64,000 nucleotides of DNA, taken from assembly GCA_947247005.1 (NCBI GenBank), contig OX365955.1:33211822-33275821 (forward strand). Direction: 5' to 3'. Made by a program: the position numbers and the translations under genes. Under the pieces are notes generated by a model that saw only the letters and a list, made by a program, of their open reading frames with translations, made no database searches and was not told the DNA's origin. The DNA is from Spisula solida. Taxonomy: Eukaryota > Mollusca > Bivalvia > Venerida > Mactridae. Shown here in pieces: positions 1-9,460 of the stretch. Each line of letters starts with the position of its first letter. Within the stretch, counting starts at the first letter, position 1.

Positions 1-272
1 CATGAAAAGTAATGTTTCTTACTCTGTTGAAAATAGCAGCTAACGACGCACAGTATTTTCTGAGTCCCTATCATCAGCACTAAAAGTGAGCAGCGTCCTC
101 CGCTACTTCTTAACAGTATTTAGCATCCTCTGCTAAACTGAAAATACATACATGGTTAAATATAACACTCCCTAAACTGAGGTATTAATTATAAAAAGTG
201 GTTCAAAATACACACAATAATACTCGGGCTAGTGCTGGTAATATCTGCTACTACCAGCAGTTCGCCTGTCCG
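1..272 (-). other. 3' non-coding part of the retroelement
   Basis: No coding frame is supported here. On the sense (minus) strand it follows directly after the TatD stop codon. It contains two of the TCCTC-loop hairpins (92-104 and 119-137), the same structural type found throughout the element, so it probably still belongs to it. I see no clear polypurine tract or LTR terminus. Confidence 0.45.
92..137 (-). repeat. two TCCTC-loop hairpins in the 3' region
   Basis: At 119-137, arms TTTAGCA and TGCTAAA (7 bp, perfect) flank loop TCCTC. At 92-104, arms AGCG and CGCT flank the same loop. The stems differ (GC pair next to the loop in one, AT pair in the other) while the loop is identical, so the pair changes are compensatory. 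Confidence 0.75.
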
Positions 273-638
273 CTACAACATACGTCTGCCGTATCCTGCC
301 AGATTGAAATACAGCCAGTTTGCATTGGCGTTGGCTGCTTTCACCAGTGTACCCAGATCCTCTCCGCGCACACTGGCTACTAGAGTGGCCACTTCCCCAA
401 TAAACCCTGGAGTATTAGTTGCGTATGAGCAGGTGGGGTTGAGGTGTGGGGAGTCCGTTTCTAGAAGTATTCTGGACCTGTCGATGGAGCGGAGAGCTCT
501 GCGCTGACCGTTATTAAACTGTTTCACTAGCCCCGTGAAACCAAAATGGCAGAATGGATATGCCTCCTGCCACCGGAGGACATCTTCATGGGTGCCAGTA
601 AAACAGTGTAGATGCATTGGCTGATGGGGAGGGCAAAC

Positions 639-641
639 TCA
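639..641 (-). other. in-frame TGA inside the TatD domain
   Basis: The codons on both sides are in the same frame and encode consecutive TatD motifs, so this is a point nonsense mutation (or a readthrough site), not a frameshift. A 27-base GTGAGG...CAG segment here resembles an intron but is too short to be one. Confidence 0.8.
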
Positions 642-813
642 CCTCACCTGCCTTAATGCCTCTTCGTATATTCCTCTTGGGGAACTAGCATCCCTGAAGT
701 GGAAGATGATCGGGCGGGTTGCTGATGAATAGCAAAGGACCCTCTTGAACACATCCAACTGATTGGCCCATACGTCTTGAGGGACAGACCAATCTAACCC
801 CATCTCCCCTAAC

Positions 814-830
814 AGTACTTCCTCAGTACT
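814..830 (-). repeat. TCCTC-loop hairpin in the TatD ORF
   Basis: Arms AGTACT and AGTACT (6 bp, perfect) flank loop TCCTC, inside the codons of the TatD Glu motif region. Confidence 0.75.
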
Positions 831-871
831 CAACAGACTGACCAGATGGGCCTCTTTGTCCCAGGAGAACC

Positions 872-888
872 CCCGAATCTTCTTCGGG
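872..888 (-). repeat. TCTTC-loop hairpin in the TatD ORF
   Basis: Arms CCCGAA and TTCGGG (6 bp, perfect) flank loop TCTTC. Confidence 0.75.
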
Positions 889-1030
889 TATACGCCCACG
901 GCACTCTTAAAATCCGGGGAGATGCAGATGTCCTGCGCTTCCGGATACGTTTCCGGATCGCAGAACACCTGCACCCCTCCAACCACCTTCACCTCAACCA
1001 AAGGCTTAATAGTGGATGCAGCCTGCGCCA

Positions 1031-1045
1031 CTCCTTCTACAGGAG
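1031..1045 (-). repeat. TCTAC-loop hairpin in the TatD ORF
   Basis: Arms CTCCT and AGGAG (5 bp) flank loop TCTAC, a variant that keeps the outer T, C and C of the loop. Confidence 0.55.
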
Positions 1046-1174
1046 AGTCCCCAAGCTGCAAACACGATCTCATCCGGTCTGCATGAAAATGAGAGTCTAT
1101 TACCTCCAGCAAGTCCTCATGTTGTTCCTCAGGTAGTATAACCGTAAATTTAACCTGCTCAACCTGTTTAACCT

Positions 1175-1195
1175 GACCTGCATCTTCTGCAGGTC
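1175..1195 (-). repeat. TCTTC-loop hairpin, 8-bp stem
   Basis: Arms GACCTGCA and TGCAGGTC pair perfectly around loop TCTTC. It encodes the second PAEDAG segment of the TatD protein's variable region. Confidence 0.85.
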
Positions 1196-1244
1196 CCCTT
1201 ACCAATATGGATGACTTACTACATAATACTGTCTTTCCCACTAA

Positions 1245-1269
1245 GTTACCTGCGTCTTCTGCAGGTAAC
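1245..1269 (-). repeat. TCTTC-loop hairpin, 9-bp stem plus one mismatch pair
   Basis: Arms GTTACCTGC and GCAGGTAAC pair perfectly. A G/T pair sits next to loop TCTTC. It lies 70 bp from the hairpin at 1175 and encodes the other PAEDAG segment, so the two are probably duplicates. Confidence 0.85.
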
Positions 1270-1752
1270 CCATCAGTATCCTTACCTTGACCCGAAGTCA
1301 CTCTTCTGGATTGTATGACTTCCACATGTAGGTCAGAATCCTCTTCCCCCACATCCCTACTGATGAACAGCCGTCTTTCCTTCTCCGTCAACCGGGTCAA
1401 GAGTTCACCTGCTACCCGCCAGTGAACCATGCAGGCCAGGGAATTGGGGGGACTTAGGCAAACGTCGTCTGTGGCCCACCCATTGACTCTTCCTACCTGC
1501 ACTATTTGTTCCATGGTGGAAGGGGTCAAACAATCCTCCACCTCGAACTCGTCCTCCAAAATCTTGAGAAGAACTACTAACGGAGCCCTCTTGCCCCCCA
1601 ACCTATCCGCCAGCTGCCTCAGGCACTTGGGTAAATCCCCCTCGTCACCCCCGTAATTTAAACTGAAAGGAGGTGGCAGATGAGACCGTCTGACATGTCT
1701 GACATACCCCATATAAGCAATAAACCCCCATGGCGACAAGACTAGGGGTCTG

Positions 1753-4274
1753 TGTTTTTACAAAATATTGATCTCGACCTTGTAGCCTCCGTTGAACTGG
1801 AGCTTGACAGTATCGCAGTAAACAATTCACAGCGCGAAGAAAAGATAAATGACATTGTCAATTCTATTTCAAAAATATTTTCTGACTCTAGCGCTAAAAC
1901 TTTTGCAGAACGCAATTCGAACTATTCATTAAATAAAAACGCTAACAAACGTACAAATCAGCCGTGGTACGGGCCTCAATGTCGCAATAAACGAGTAATT
2001 TATAATCGTGCTCGTAAACAGTACCGGTTGACCTAAACTCCACGTGCTCAAGATGTATTGAAGCGTGCGAGCCACGACTATAAACAAACAATGAATTCTC
2101 ACATACAGACGAACCGCTTCCATAACCAGTCTAAACTGCGGAACATAAAATCAAAAAATCCCAAATCCTACTGGAATTTTCTTAACAAGTTCAAACGTAA
2201 TAAAACCGAGAAAACACCAACCTTACATGAATTCTACGAATATTTTAAGAACGTGAATAGTGGTACTGATGTTGAAGATACTGATAATATATAAATTAAT
2301 CCAAATATTGAAAACGCTGATGAAATTCTTAAAACACAAATCGTCCCTGATGAAATTGATAAAATGATTGGAAAATGTAAGAATGCGAAAGCATGCAGCC
2401 AATCTGATCAAATCCTTAATGAATATCTAAAATCAACGAAATCCATAATGCTGCCTATATACACTAAACTTTTCAATATCATCATAGATACCGGAAACAT
2501 TCCTAAATGCTGGACAGAAGGCTTCATTGTCCCTATTTTCAAAGGAAAGGGTTCGCAAACGGCCCCTGAAAATTTCAGACCCATTACTATTTTAAGCTGT
2601 CTCGGTAAACTATTTACATCAGTTCTAAACGCACGACTCACCAAATTTGTCGAACACCATAATATTATTGAAGAAAATCAAGCAGGCTTTAGAAAAGATC
2701 ATTCCACTACCGACCATATATTTGTCCTTAACACCTTAATAGAGCTATTTCGATCACAGAAACGAAAGCTATTTGTGAGCTTCATCGATTTTTCACGTTG
2801 TTTTGACCTTATCCCAAGAGTAGAATTGTTTCCAAAATTATTAAGTAACGGAGTAGACGGAAAGTTTTTTAGAGTTATTCATAATATGTATGCAAATATC
2901 AAATCTTGTGTTCAGCTAAATGCCGATATATCATCATTCTTCTCTTGTGACTCAGGAGTCCGACAAGGAGAAAATTTATCCCCTCTGTTATTCTCGTTGT
3001 ATCTAAACGACTTACAAAAGTTTCTATCTGACAATGGAAACACAAGTATTAATTTAGAATTTATGGAAAACGATGTGCTGAAATTTATAAGAATTCTTGT
3101 CTTATTGTTTGCTGACGACACTGTAATTGTAAGCAAGACTGTGGAAGAATTCCAAAAATGTCTTAACGATTTTAACCAATATTGTCAGAATTGGAAACTT
3201 AAAATAAACACAAACAAGACAAAAGTCATAGTAATTGGCTCAAATAGACGAGGCATTCATCATTACAATTTTACATAGGCTGGTTGCAGACTTGAGATTG
3301 TTGACTCATATAAATACCTTGGTATTTTTTTCTCACCAAACGGAAGTTTCTATAAAGCTAGGTCCCATCTTTTATCACAAGCTAGAAAAGCCATGTACTT
3401 GTTATATAAACGTATTTATAACCTCCACCTACCAATCGACCTACAGCTGCAACTATTTGACCATACAATCCTTCCTATCTTATCATATGGTTGTGAAATC
3501 TGGAGTTACGAAAATACGGATATAATGGAAAAGATTCATCTCGAATTTCTTAGAAAAATAACATATTCTAGAAAAAGTACACCGGCATACATTCTCTATG
3601 CCGAACTTGGTCGTTACCCACTCACTATTTATTTTCAAACTAGAATGATAAAATATTGGCTAAATATTATCAATGGCAGTAAAGAAAAATTCTCCTACAT
3701 GATATACAAACATCTTATTCATGGTAACAAACCAAGTAAATGGATATCTTGTGTCCGAAATATTCTAGATTCAACTGGTTATTCTGACCTCTTTATTAAC
3801 CAAAATGCTATACAAAACAAGAATTTACATTTGTTAATAAAACAGGGATTAATAGACCAATTTAAACAAAACTGGAGTGGTAAACTTGAACAGTCGAATA
3901 AAGGGAAAGAATACAAAACTTTCAAAGATAATACCGAATTCGAAAACTACCTAATCTCCTTGCCATCTAGATACCTTATACCACTTCTGAAGTTTCGTAC
4001 TTTCAACCATAAATTCCCCGTCGAGACCGGGAGATGGGATGATACCCCTTACAACGAACGAACTTGTACTTTTTGTAGAGGTGGTGTAGGCGACAATATG
4101 CACTATCTGCTTGTATGTAGCCACTTTCAGAACAAACGCACATTATTCATAGATAGATACTACTATACGCTCCCAAATGTAATAAAATATCAACAACTTC
4201 TCAATAATGATAACATGAATGTCTTAAAAAAAGTAGCTATCTTTGTCTCCTATCTGATAAACGCTGTAAGTTGA
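1753..4274 (+). pseudogene. LINE ORF2 reverse transcriptase with three nonsense codons
   Basis: One frame runs from 1753 to the stop at 4272-4274 and is interrupted only by stops at 2034-2036 (TAA), 2292-2294 (TAA) and 3276-3278 (TAG). No frameshift is needed. The polymerase core is at about 2500-3250: ENFRPITILSCLGKL, QAGFRKDHSTTDH, FIDFSRCFD (first catalytic Asp), GVRQGENLSPLLFS, and LLFADDTVIV with the catalytic Asp pair. The C-terminal part ends in a cysteine/histidine cluster, CTFCRGG then HYLLVCSHF, the usual zinc-binding tail of LINE ORF2. The N-terminal endonuclease is absent. Having only point nonsense changes suggests moderate age without small indels. Confidence 0.88.
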
Positions 4275-4895
4275 TAAATTTATTCATTATTCCAATAATG
4301 GTGAAAGGAGTATACACATTTGTTTATTTTTGAATGTTTGTGTGACAGTCACATTCTGTCATAGAGTATACTGTGCTACATTTGTACCTGTTGTTGTTTT
4401 GTGTTTTTGAAATATTTAAAACCAGTAGTATTTACTGCTAATTATTCAATGTCGTCATGTATTTTAATACTGTACCAAATATGATGATATTATACGCTAA
4501 TAATCAATTTCCATAATATTGCAATACTATTTTTCGTATGTTGCTATGCAATTCCATATATTCTATACCAGAAACGCTACCATGCAAGTGTATACATACT
4601 GTTTTTCTTAATAGTAAAAGTAAAGACGCAATGTAACCTCTTTAGTAACGATCTGCATATATATATATATGAATTTGTTTAATTCGGAAAATCATCTTAA
4701 TAGTTTATAGATATGCACATTTCTAATATTGGACACCACTCTTACTTATATGTTAAACTTCTGTTATACTGAACTACAAATAAGTTGCTATGAAATATAA
4801 TTAACATTGTACTATGTATGTTACTACGCTAACCCATATATGTCTGTTGTTACTCATGTAACCTTGACGAAATAAATGTTGTATTGTATTGTATT
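4275..4895 (+). other. LINE 3' untranslated region and tail
   Basis: AT-rich sequence after the ORF2 stop. It includes a short (AT)n tract at about 4661-4672, an AATAAA at 4870-4875 and the terminal TGTAT tandem tail. No coding frame is supported. Confidence 0.75.
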
Positions 4896-4900
4896 GTCTG

Positions 4901-5078
4901 GCCAAATTCTTGCAAAAATGGCCACAATCAGGGATGAAACATTTAGTGTGCTTGGCAGGAATTGCCATTGGCCTATAGGGGTGGTTCCTACCTTGAGTAG
5001 CTTCTGCAGCCGCTCTCCTAGGCCTCCTAGACTTCCTTTCTCCAGCTTCTTTTCGGGCTTGAGACACCACTCGCCATC
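4901..5078 (-). pseudogene. N-terminal exon-like part of the TatD ORF (basic, Cys-rich)
   Basis: On the minus strand the frame reads through a basic stretch (KSRRPRR, a possible nuclear localisation signal) and a cluster CFIPDCGHFC, which may be a small zinc-binding element, before the LINE junction at 4900. Excising the LINE continues this frame into 1747-273. It starts just after a good splice acceptor (pyrimidine-rich tract then AG at 5079-5080, minus strand), in a frame different from the PHD ORF. The ORF could therefore be made from a spliced subgenomic RNA, as env is in retroviruses. That is inference; no start codon in this frame is seen, which also favours splicing. Confidence 0.55.
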
Positions 5079-5098
5079 CTGAAAGTAGAATTAAAACC

Positions 5099-5125
5099 CG
5101 GTCCACATGTCTTCCATGTGGACCG
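5099..5125 (-). repeat. 11-bp perfect hairpin with TCTTC loop between pol and the TatD ORF
   Basis: Arms CGGTCCACATG and its exact complement flank loop TCTTC (sense strand GAAGA). It lies in the 70-bp gap between the PHD stop codon and the presumed splice acceptor. It is the longest member of the hairpin family. Confidence 0.9.
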
Positions 5126-5151
5126 TATACCTAAAAAGGCATCCTGTTACA

Positions 5152-5370
5152 TCATTTCCCTCTACAAACAGGGCACTTAAACCTTCGTTTCGAAGCCCCT
5201 TTTACTGGGATGTTCACACATTCACCATGAAACCATTCACAGCACTTATCACACTGAAGCATGAATTTCTGCATCATTGGTTTTCTGCAAACACAATATC
5301 TCGGCTTCTTAATGTAATTACCGTTCTGGTCTTCCAAGTGTGGCAGATTTAATAAAATTGTACCGCCCAC
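5152..5370 (-). CDS. PHD finger ORF at the pol C-terminus
   Basis: PHD fingers bind histone H3 tails, often H3K4me3 or unmodified H3. The frame shows a complete C4HC3 pattern: CVC, then CDKC, WFHGEC and a final CPVC, within about 50 residues. It overlaps the integrase ORF by 22 bases in another frame. It would be translated only after a frameshift or if this overlap is itself a one-base lesion. No ATG starts this frame, so it was probably once fused to integrase. In retroelements a C-terminal chromatin reader can direct integration (chromodomain elements are the known precedent); here that role is inferred from domain and position only. Confidence 0.8.
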   Translation of the reverse strand: MGGTILLNLPHLEDQNGNYIKKPRYCVCRKPMMQKFMLQCDKCCEWFHGECVNIPVKGASKRRFKCPVCRGK

Positions 5371-6245
5371 TCAGGAATCTCCCTATCAGTGCATAGTTTC
5401 ATTTTATCGTTATGAATGACCACTGTATCACTCTGGGTTTTAACCAAATACAGTGCTGCAGTGAGCCCTTCCACTACCACCCCAGGTCCCTTCCAAGGAT
5501 TAACTAGTTTTTTGGAAATACCTATTTTCCCAGCAGAATTCACAATGTAAACCTTATCTCCTACATGGTAAGTTTTACCCCTAACCCTTAAATCATAATC
5601 CCTTTTCATTCTCCTCTGGTAAGTTTTAAGTTTAAACCTGGCCAATGCATGAGCTTCTGTCTGAGTTCTCTGCAACTCGTTGACAAAGTCCATAAGGGGT
5701 GCACTGTCTTTGGGGGAATTCGCTGGAAACATTAAATCCAGGGGTTGAACTATTTCCCTACCTAACATTAACATGTTTGGAGTGAAACCGGTGCCCCTAT
5801 TAACACATGACCTAATAGCGCCAGTTATTTGATTAAGACAGTTATCCCAATTTTTTGGGGACTTATCCACAAAACACCTCACTGCATTCATAACAGTACG
5901 GTTGAATCTTTCAACTTGGCCATTGCCTGATGGTCTATAGGGAGTGGTCTTAGCCTGATGGATTTGTAATTTCTCACACATTCTTTTAAATAGATCACTT
6001 TGGAAATTTGACCCTTGGTCTGTGAAAATTTCAAAGGGATAACCAAATTTACTGAAGAAATTATCAATAGCCGCTCTAGCCGTCACTTCTGCAGTTTGGC
6101 AAGGTAAGGCTATGCATTCTACCCATTTGGTGAACTGATCTACCATAACTAAGATATATTCATTCGCCTGGCTGGACCTGGATAAAGAGCCCAAATAGTC
6201 AAGGTGAACCCTTTCCATCGGAGCCCCTGCATGAAAACATGACAT
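5349..6245 (-). pseudogene. Integrase catalytic core and C-terminal domain
   Basis: This is the retroviral-type DDE integrase, which inserts the cDNA into the genome. The D-D-E residues are visible in HLDYLG, FTDQGSNFQSD and GNGQVERFNR. A C-terminal segment, NPWKGPGVVV, is a variant of the GPY/F module. The frame differs from the upstream RNase H/zinc-binding ORF by a one-base shift between about 6230 and 6270, so this copy of pol is broken there. It ends at 5349, with the PHD finger following in another frame. No TCTTC-type hairpins are seen inside this segment, unlike most of the element. Confidence 0.9.
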
Positions 6246-6609
6246 TCTTGACCGGTTAGGGAGGGGCCTTTTTTACATAAATTGCATTTGCTGCAAGATT
6301 CCACATAGGACTGGATATCCTTACCCATTCTGTACCAGAAATATTTTTCTTGTACCTTTAGTTTAGTTCTTTTAAACCCTTGATGACCAGCTGTGGGAAT
6401 GTCGTGGTTTAACTCAATAACAGTTTTCTGCAAACTGTTCGGTACTACCATTATGTCAGTTTCACCACCCCTTTTCCAAATAATACCATCCCTCAAAAAG
6501 AAATATTCCTTATTCAGTAAATAGAATTTTGATCCGGGGCTGGACATGAACAGCTCTCCTTCTTCAGGATCATTGTGGTTTTTTAGCCAATTCATTAGAA
6601 ACTCTAGCT

Positions 6610-6624
6610 CTGAGTCTTCCTCAG
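6610..6624 (-). repeat. TCTTC-loop hairpin, 5-bp stem
   Basis: Arms CTGAG and CTCAG flank loop TCTTC. A second, 4-bp one (AACC/GGTT, loop TCTTC) lies at 6686-6698. Both fall in the acidic linker between RNase H and the integrase zinc domain. Confidence 0.55.
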
Positions 6625-7100
6625 TAGCTTGTCTGACATTGAAAGTTTCTATTTTAACATTCTCTATGGACATCCTGTCGTTCCCAACCTCTTCGGTTAG
6701 ATCAAACATGATATCACCTGTGGCTAATGGAATAACATCATCCACTTCCTCGTGGAATGTTTCCCAATTCATGTGGGCCTTGGTGCAATATTTGCATCCA
6801 CCACATGGTAGCGCTTCCAGAGGTATGTTGTACCTGTAAGCGCCACAAGGATCTGGACCTCCCAATCTCGAAAGGGCATCGGCGTTACCGTGGAGACGTC
6901 CCGGTCGGTGTTGTACCAGCATATCATACTGGCTCAATTCCTCTAACCATCTAGCTAGTTGACCCTGTGGCTCCTTAAACCTCAGTAACCAGGCCAAACT
7001 ACTATGATCAGTACGAAGTAAAAAACGCCGCCTTAACAAATAATGCCTGAATTGGCGAGTGAAGCGGACAATAGCTAACAGCTCTTTCCTAGTTGTGCAG

Positions 7101-7122
7101 TATCTAGTTTGTTCACTAGATA
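7101..7122 (-). repeat. 8-bp hairpin with six-base loop in RNase H
   Basis: Arms TATCTAGT and ACTAGATA flank TTGTTC. The loop is one base longer than, and not the same as, the main family, so its relation is uncertain. Confidence 0.5.
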
Positions 7123-7460
7123 GAGCACAGCTGGCATATGCTATTACCCTCTCTTGCCCTTCCTGCAGTTGTGATAGTTCTGCTGCTACCGCATAGTTTG
7201 ATGCATCAGTATCAACAATAAACATATCGTGTGCATTCGGCAGCGCTAACACTGGTGGTTCCAAGAGAGCTTTCTTCAAGTCCTCAAAAGCTTTCTGGTG
7301 TTCTTCACCCCAGTGAAAACCACTCTTTTTTGTGAAGGCATACAAGGGAACTGACTTTTCTGCAAAGTCCTTTACAAACACTCGGTGGTAATTCACAAAG
7401 CCTAAAAAGCTCTGTACTTCCTTCAGAGAAGTAGGAGTAGGCCACTCCTGGACTACTCTT

Positions 7461-7477
7461 ATGGGATCTTCTCCCAT
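7461..7477 (-). repeat. TCTTC-loop hairpin in RT
   Basis: Arms ATGGGA and TCCCAT (6 bp, perfect) flank loop TCTTC. Confidence 0.75.
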
Positions 7478-8035
7478 TTCCATCCCTTCCTTGCTTACTA
7501 ATCTGCCAAGGAAATCTACTTTCCGTTGGCAGAGGAGACATTTCTGCGGTTTTAATCTAAGACCATACTGACGTAACCGTCCCAACACTTCCCGGAGATT
7601 TGCTAGATGTTCCTTAAAGGTTTGACCCATAACAAGTATATCATCCAAGAAAGCTAACAATGTCTTCCAAGTAAGACCCCCTCAGGATTAGGTTAACTAC
7701 CCTCGAAAAGGTTGCCGGGGCATTACATAACCCAAATGCCAATTTCTTAAACTCAAAACTCCCATAACGAGTCAGGAAGCCTGTCTTTTTCCTGTCCTCT
7801 TCCTTAATGTTAACCTGCCAGTAAGCTGAGTTGGCATCTAACTTACTGAACCATTTATTTCCAGCCAAAGTGTCCAGACATTCGTCAATAAGTGGGAGAG
7901 GATACACATCTTTAACCGTCACGTCATTGAGTTTACGGAAATCCAGACATCAACGTAGTGAACCATTTTTCTTCCGAACAAAAACGGGAGCCGAAGCCCA
8001 ATCTGAAGTGGACGGTTGGATCACACCTGCATCTA

Positions 8036-8052
8036 GCATTTTCTTCAAATGC
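8036..8052 (-). repeat. TCTTC-loop hairpin in RT N-terminal region
   Basis: Arms GCATTT and AAATGC (6 bp, perfect) flank loop TCTTC. Confidence 0.75.
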
Positions 8053-9045
8053 GCTTCCTCCTCCTCAACAAAACATGACGGTGTTCTACGCATCCTTAAT
8101 TTAACTGGGGCTGCATCTCCAGTATTAATTTCATGCTCAATGCTATTAAAAGTCCCCAGATCAAAATCATTTTCCGCAAATACATCTTGATACTCAACTA
8201 ATAATGCACCTAGTTCTGCTTCTTGTTCTTTATCTAAACCAACCCTGGATTCTTCAAACAAAGCTTTTAAATGGACCGGAATATCCTTAACATTGAACTC
8301 CTTGGTAGCATTGTTATCTCGGACTTGGGAAACGCAAGGTTCTTCACCTGCGTCATCACATTCTATAACCTCAACCTCAGTTGCTTCTGCAACAACTAGG
8401 TCCTTCTTAACTGTAATATACTTATCTGTAGCATTCAGCATACAAATATAGGGCTTATTACCGTTCACCTGATAAGAACTGGGTGATAAAAGCTCTTTAC
8501 TATGTATAGGTTCTAAACAGTATTCTTGATTTTCAAAGGATAATGGAGGTAACTTGCATTTAACGTAAGCTACCGAATTGGGAGGTATGACCTTACGTTT
8601 AGCTACCCTGGCTAAGACTTTGGGTTCAGATTCAATGGGTTGACCTGAATATTGAATGGACACAGATTGTTCGCGTATTTTTAGTTTTAACTCGTCAATG
8701 TCTATGTTTATCCCATGGCGGACCATGATATCTAAACCCAAAAGCATATCGTCCTCTAATTTGCAGACATAAACTGTCTCCTCAAAGACCTCCTTCCCCA
8801 AGGTGATTTTGACTGGGCCAACAATTAAACCCAACATGGTAGAATCCCTGGCCGCCATATTCAGTTTAACCCGTTTAATCAAGGGGGGTGTTGGTTGTAA
8901 TGCATTGAATACCTGGTCAAAAATGACAGTCACCTCAGCAGCTGTATCTAAAACTGCATTTATTTGCAAGTTGTCGACCTTTAAGTTGACCCTAAGGAAT
9001 TTACTGGATGATACATTAGATATCCTATGTTCCTCAACCATGTCC

Positions 9046-9062
9046 ATATCTTCCCCAGATAT
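9046..9062 (-). repeat. TCCCC-loop hairpin before the protease
   Basis: Arms ATATCT and AGATAT (6 bp, perfect) flank loop TCCCC (sense strand GGGGA). Confidence 0.65.
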
Positions 9063-9150
9063 AGAATCTAGTATGTTCTTAAAAGAACAGTCATTATCAG
9101 TACAGAAATTCTGTCTCCCCTCCCCATCTTCTGGAGAGGTGGAAACCTTC

Positions 9151-9385
9151 CCCTCATCTGCTGAGGGCACCCAACTTTTACTAGTTGAGTTGCAACATTT
9201 CCCCTCATCCGCTGAGGGAACCTTTTTCCCCTCATCTGCTGAGGGAACATTCTTACCCTCATCCGCTGAGGGAACATTTTTCCCCTCATCTGCTGAAGGA
9301 ACATTTTTACCCTCATCCGCTGAGGGAACATTTTTCCCCTCATCCGCTGAGGGAACATTTTTCCCCTCATCTGCTGAGGGTGGGA
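9151..9385 (-). repeat. Coding minisatellite, 27-30-bp units each containing a hairpin (VPSADEGK repeats)
   Basis: About eight units encode V-P-S-A-D-E-G-K(N/K) on the minus strand, between the Gag zinc knuckle and the protease. Each unit contains arms CCCTCA and TGAGGG (6 bp) around loop TCTGC or TCCGC; one unit has a mutated arm (TGAAGG). Unit length is a multiple of three, so the frame stays open. The peptide looks disordered and acidic, like a linker. Confidence 0.9.
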
Positions 9386-9460
9386 AACAGTTATGCTTGT
9401 TTAAATGAACACCTCTATTTTTAGGTGGTGTAGAGGCCAACTCACTACTATGGGTCGACT

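Larger units (their letters stand above)
273..1747 (-). pseudogene. TatD-type metal-dependent nuclease domain, 3' ORF of the retroelement (C-terminal part)
   Basis: TatD enzymes are TIM-barrel metallo-nucleases; TATDN2-type proteins carry the domain at the C-terminus. All expected metal-site motifs are visible in order: VIDSHFHADR (HxH), VLLGEMGLDW (Glu), PIIFHFRDA (His), HLHCFTG (His) and LLETDSPH (Asp). One in-frame TGA at 639-641 separates the third and fourth motifs, and the frame then continues unchanged to the stop at 273, so the break is a single nonsense codon. The N-terminal half (about 1100-1740) is unrelated to TatD, acidic and low in complexity, with two PAEDAG segments that each encode a hairpin. 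The 5' end is cut by the LINE; the frame continues in 4901-5078. Its position after integrase is that of env or an accessory ORF. The family call is firm; a role in the element is inferred only from position. Confidence 0.85.
1748..4900 (+). mobile_element. 5'-truncated non-LTR retrotransposon (LINE) inserted in the TatD ORF
   Basis: The insert is bounded by GTCTG at 1748-1752 and again at 4896-4900, a 5-bp target duplication. It ends in a short tandem tail of TGTAT/TATTG units (about 4879-4895), as many LINE 3' ends do. Removing one GTCTG copy plus the insert joins the minus-strand frame of 4901-5078 to that of 273-1747 without a shift. That independently supports both boundaries. Its orientation is opposite to the host element. 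The endonuclease domain is missing, so the copy is 5' truncated. The clade is not assigned. Confidence 0.88.
6149..7660 (-). pseudogene. Reverse transcriptase C-terminal part, RNase H and integrase zinc-binding domain
   Basis: Starts within the polymerase active site: FLDDILV holds the catalytic Asp pair (the Y/F-x-DD box). The thumb/connection follows (DFLGRLVSKEG, SFLGFVNYHRVF). RNase H acidic residues are seen in FIVDTDASN, TRKELLAI and LLRTDHSSLAWL, then the typical DALSRLGG boundary. Near the C-terminus HDIPTAGHQG and CSKCNLCKKG form the HHCC zinc-binding domain of integrase. After this the frame drifts off the family pattern because of a frameshift near 6240. At its 5' end it is separated from the rest of RT by a one-base change in a G run at about 7678-7682. 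Confidence 0.92.

Noticed and set aside
618..644. Short intron removing the TatD stop codon
   Set aside because: Only about 27 bases would be removed, too short for splicing. The codons run in frame across it, so a nonsense change is simpler.
8803..9424. Plus-strand and alternative minus-strand frames over the VPSADEGK array
   Set aside because: These are shadows of the pol frame; repeat units of a multiple of three keep all registers open.
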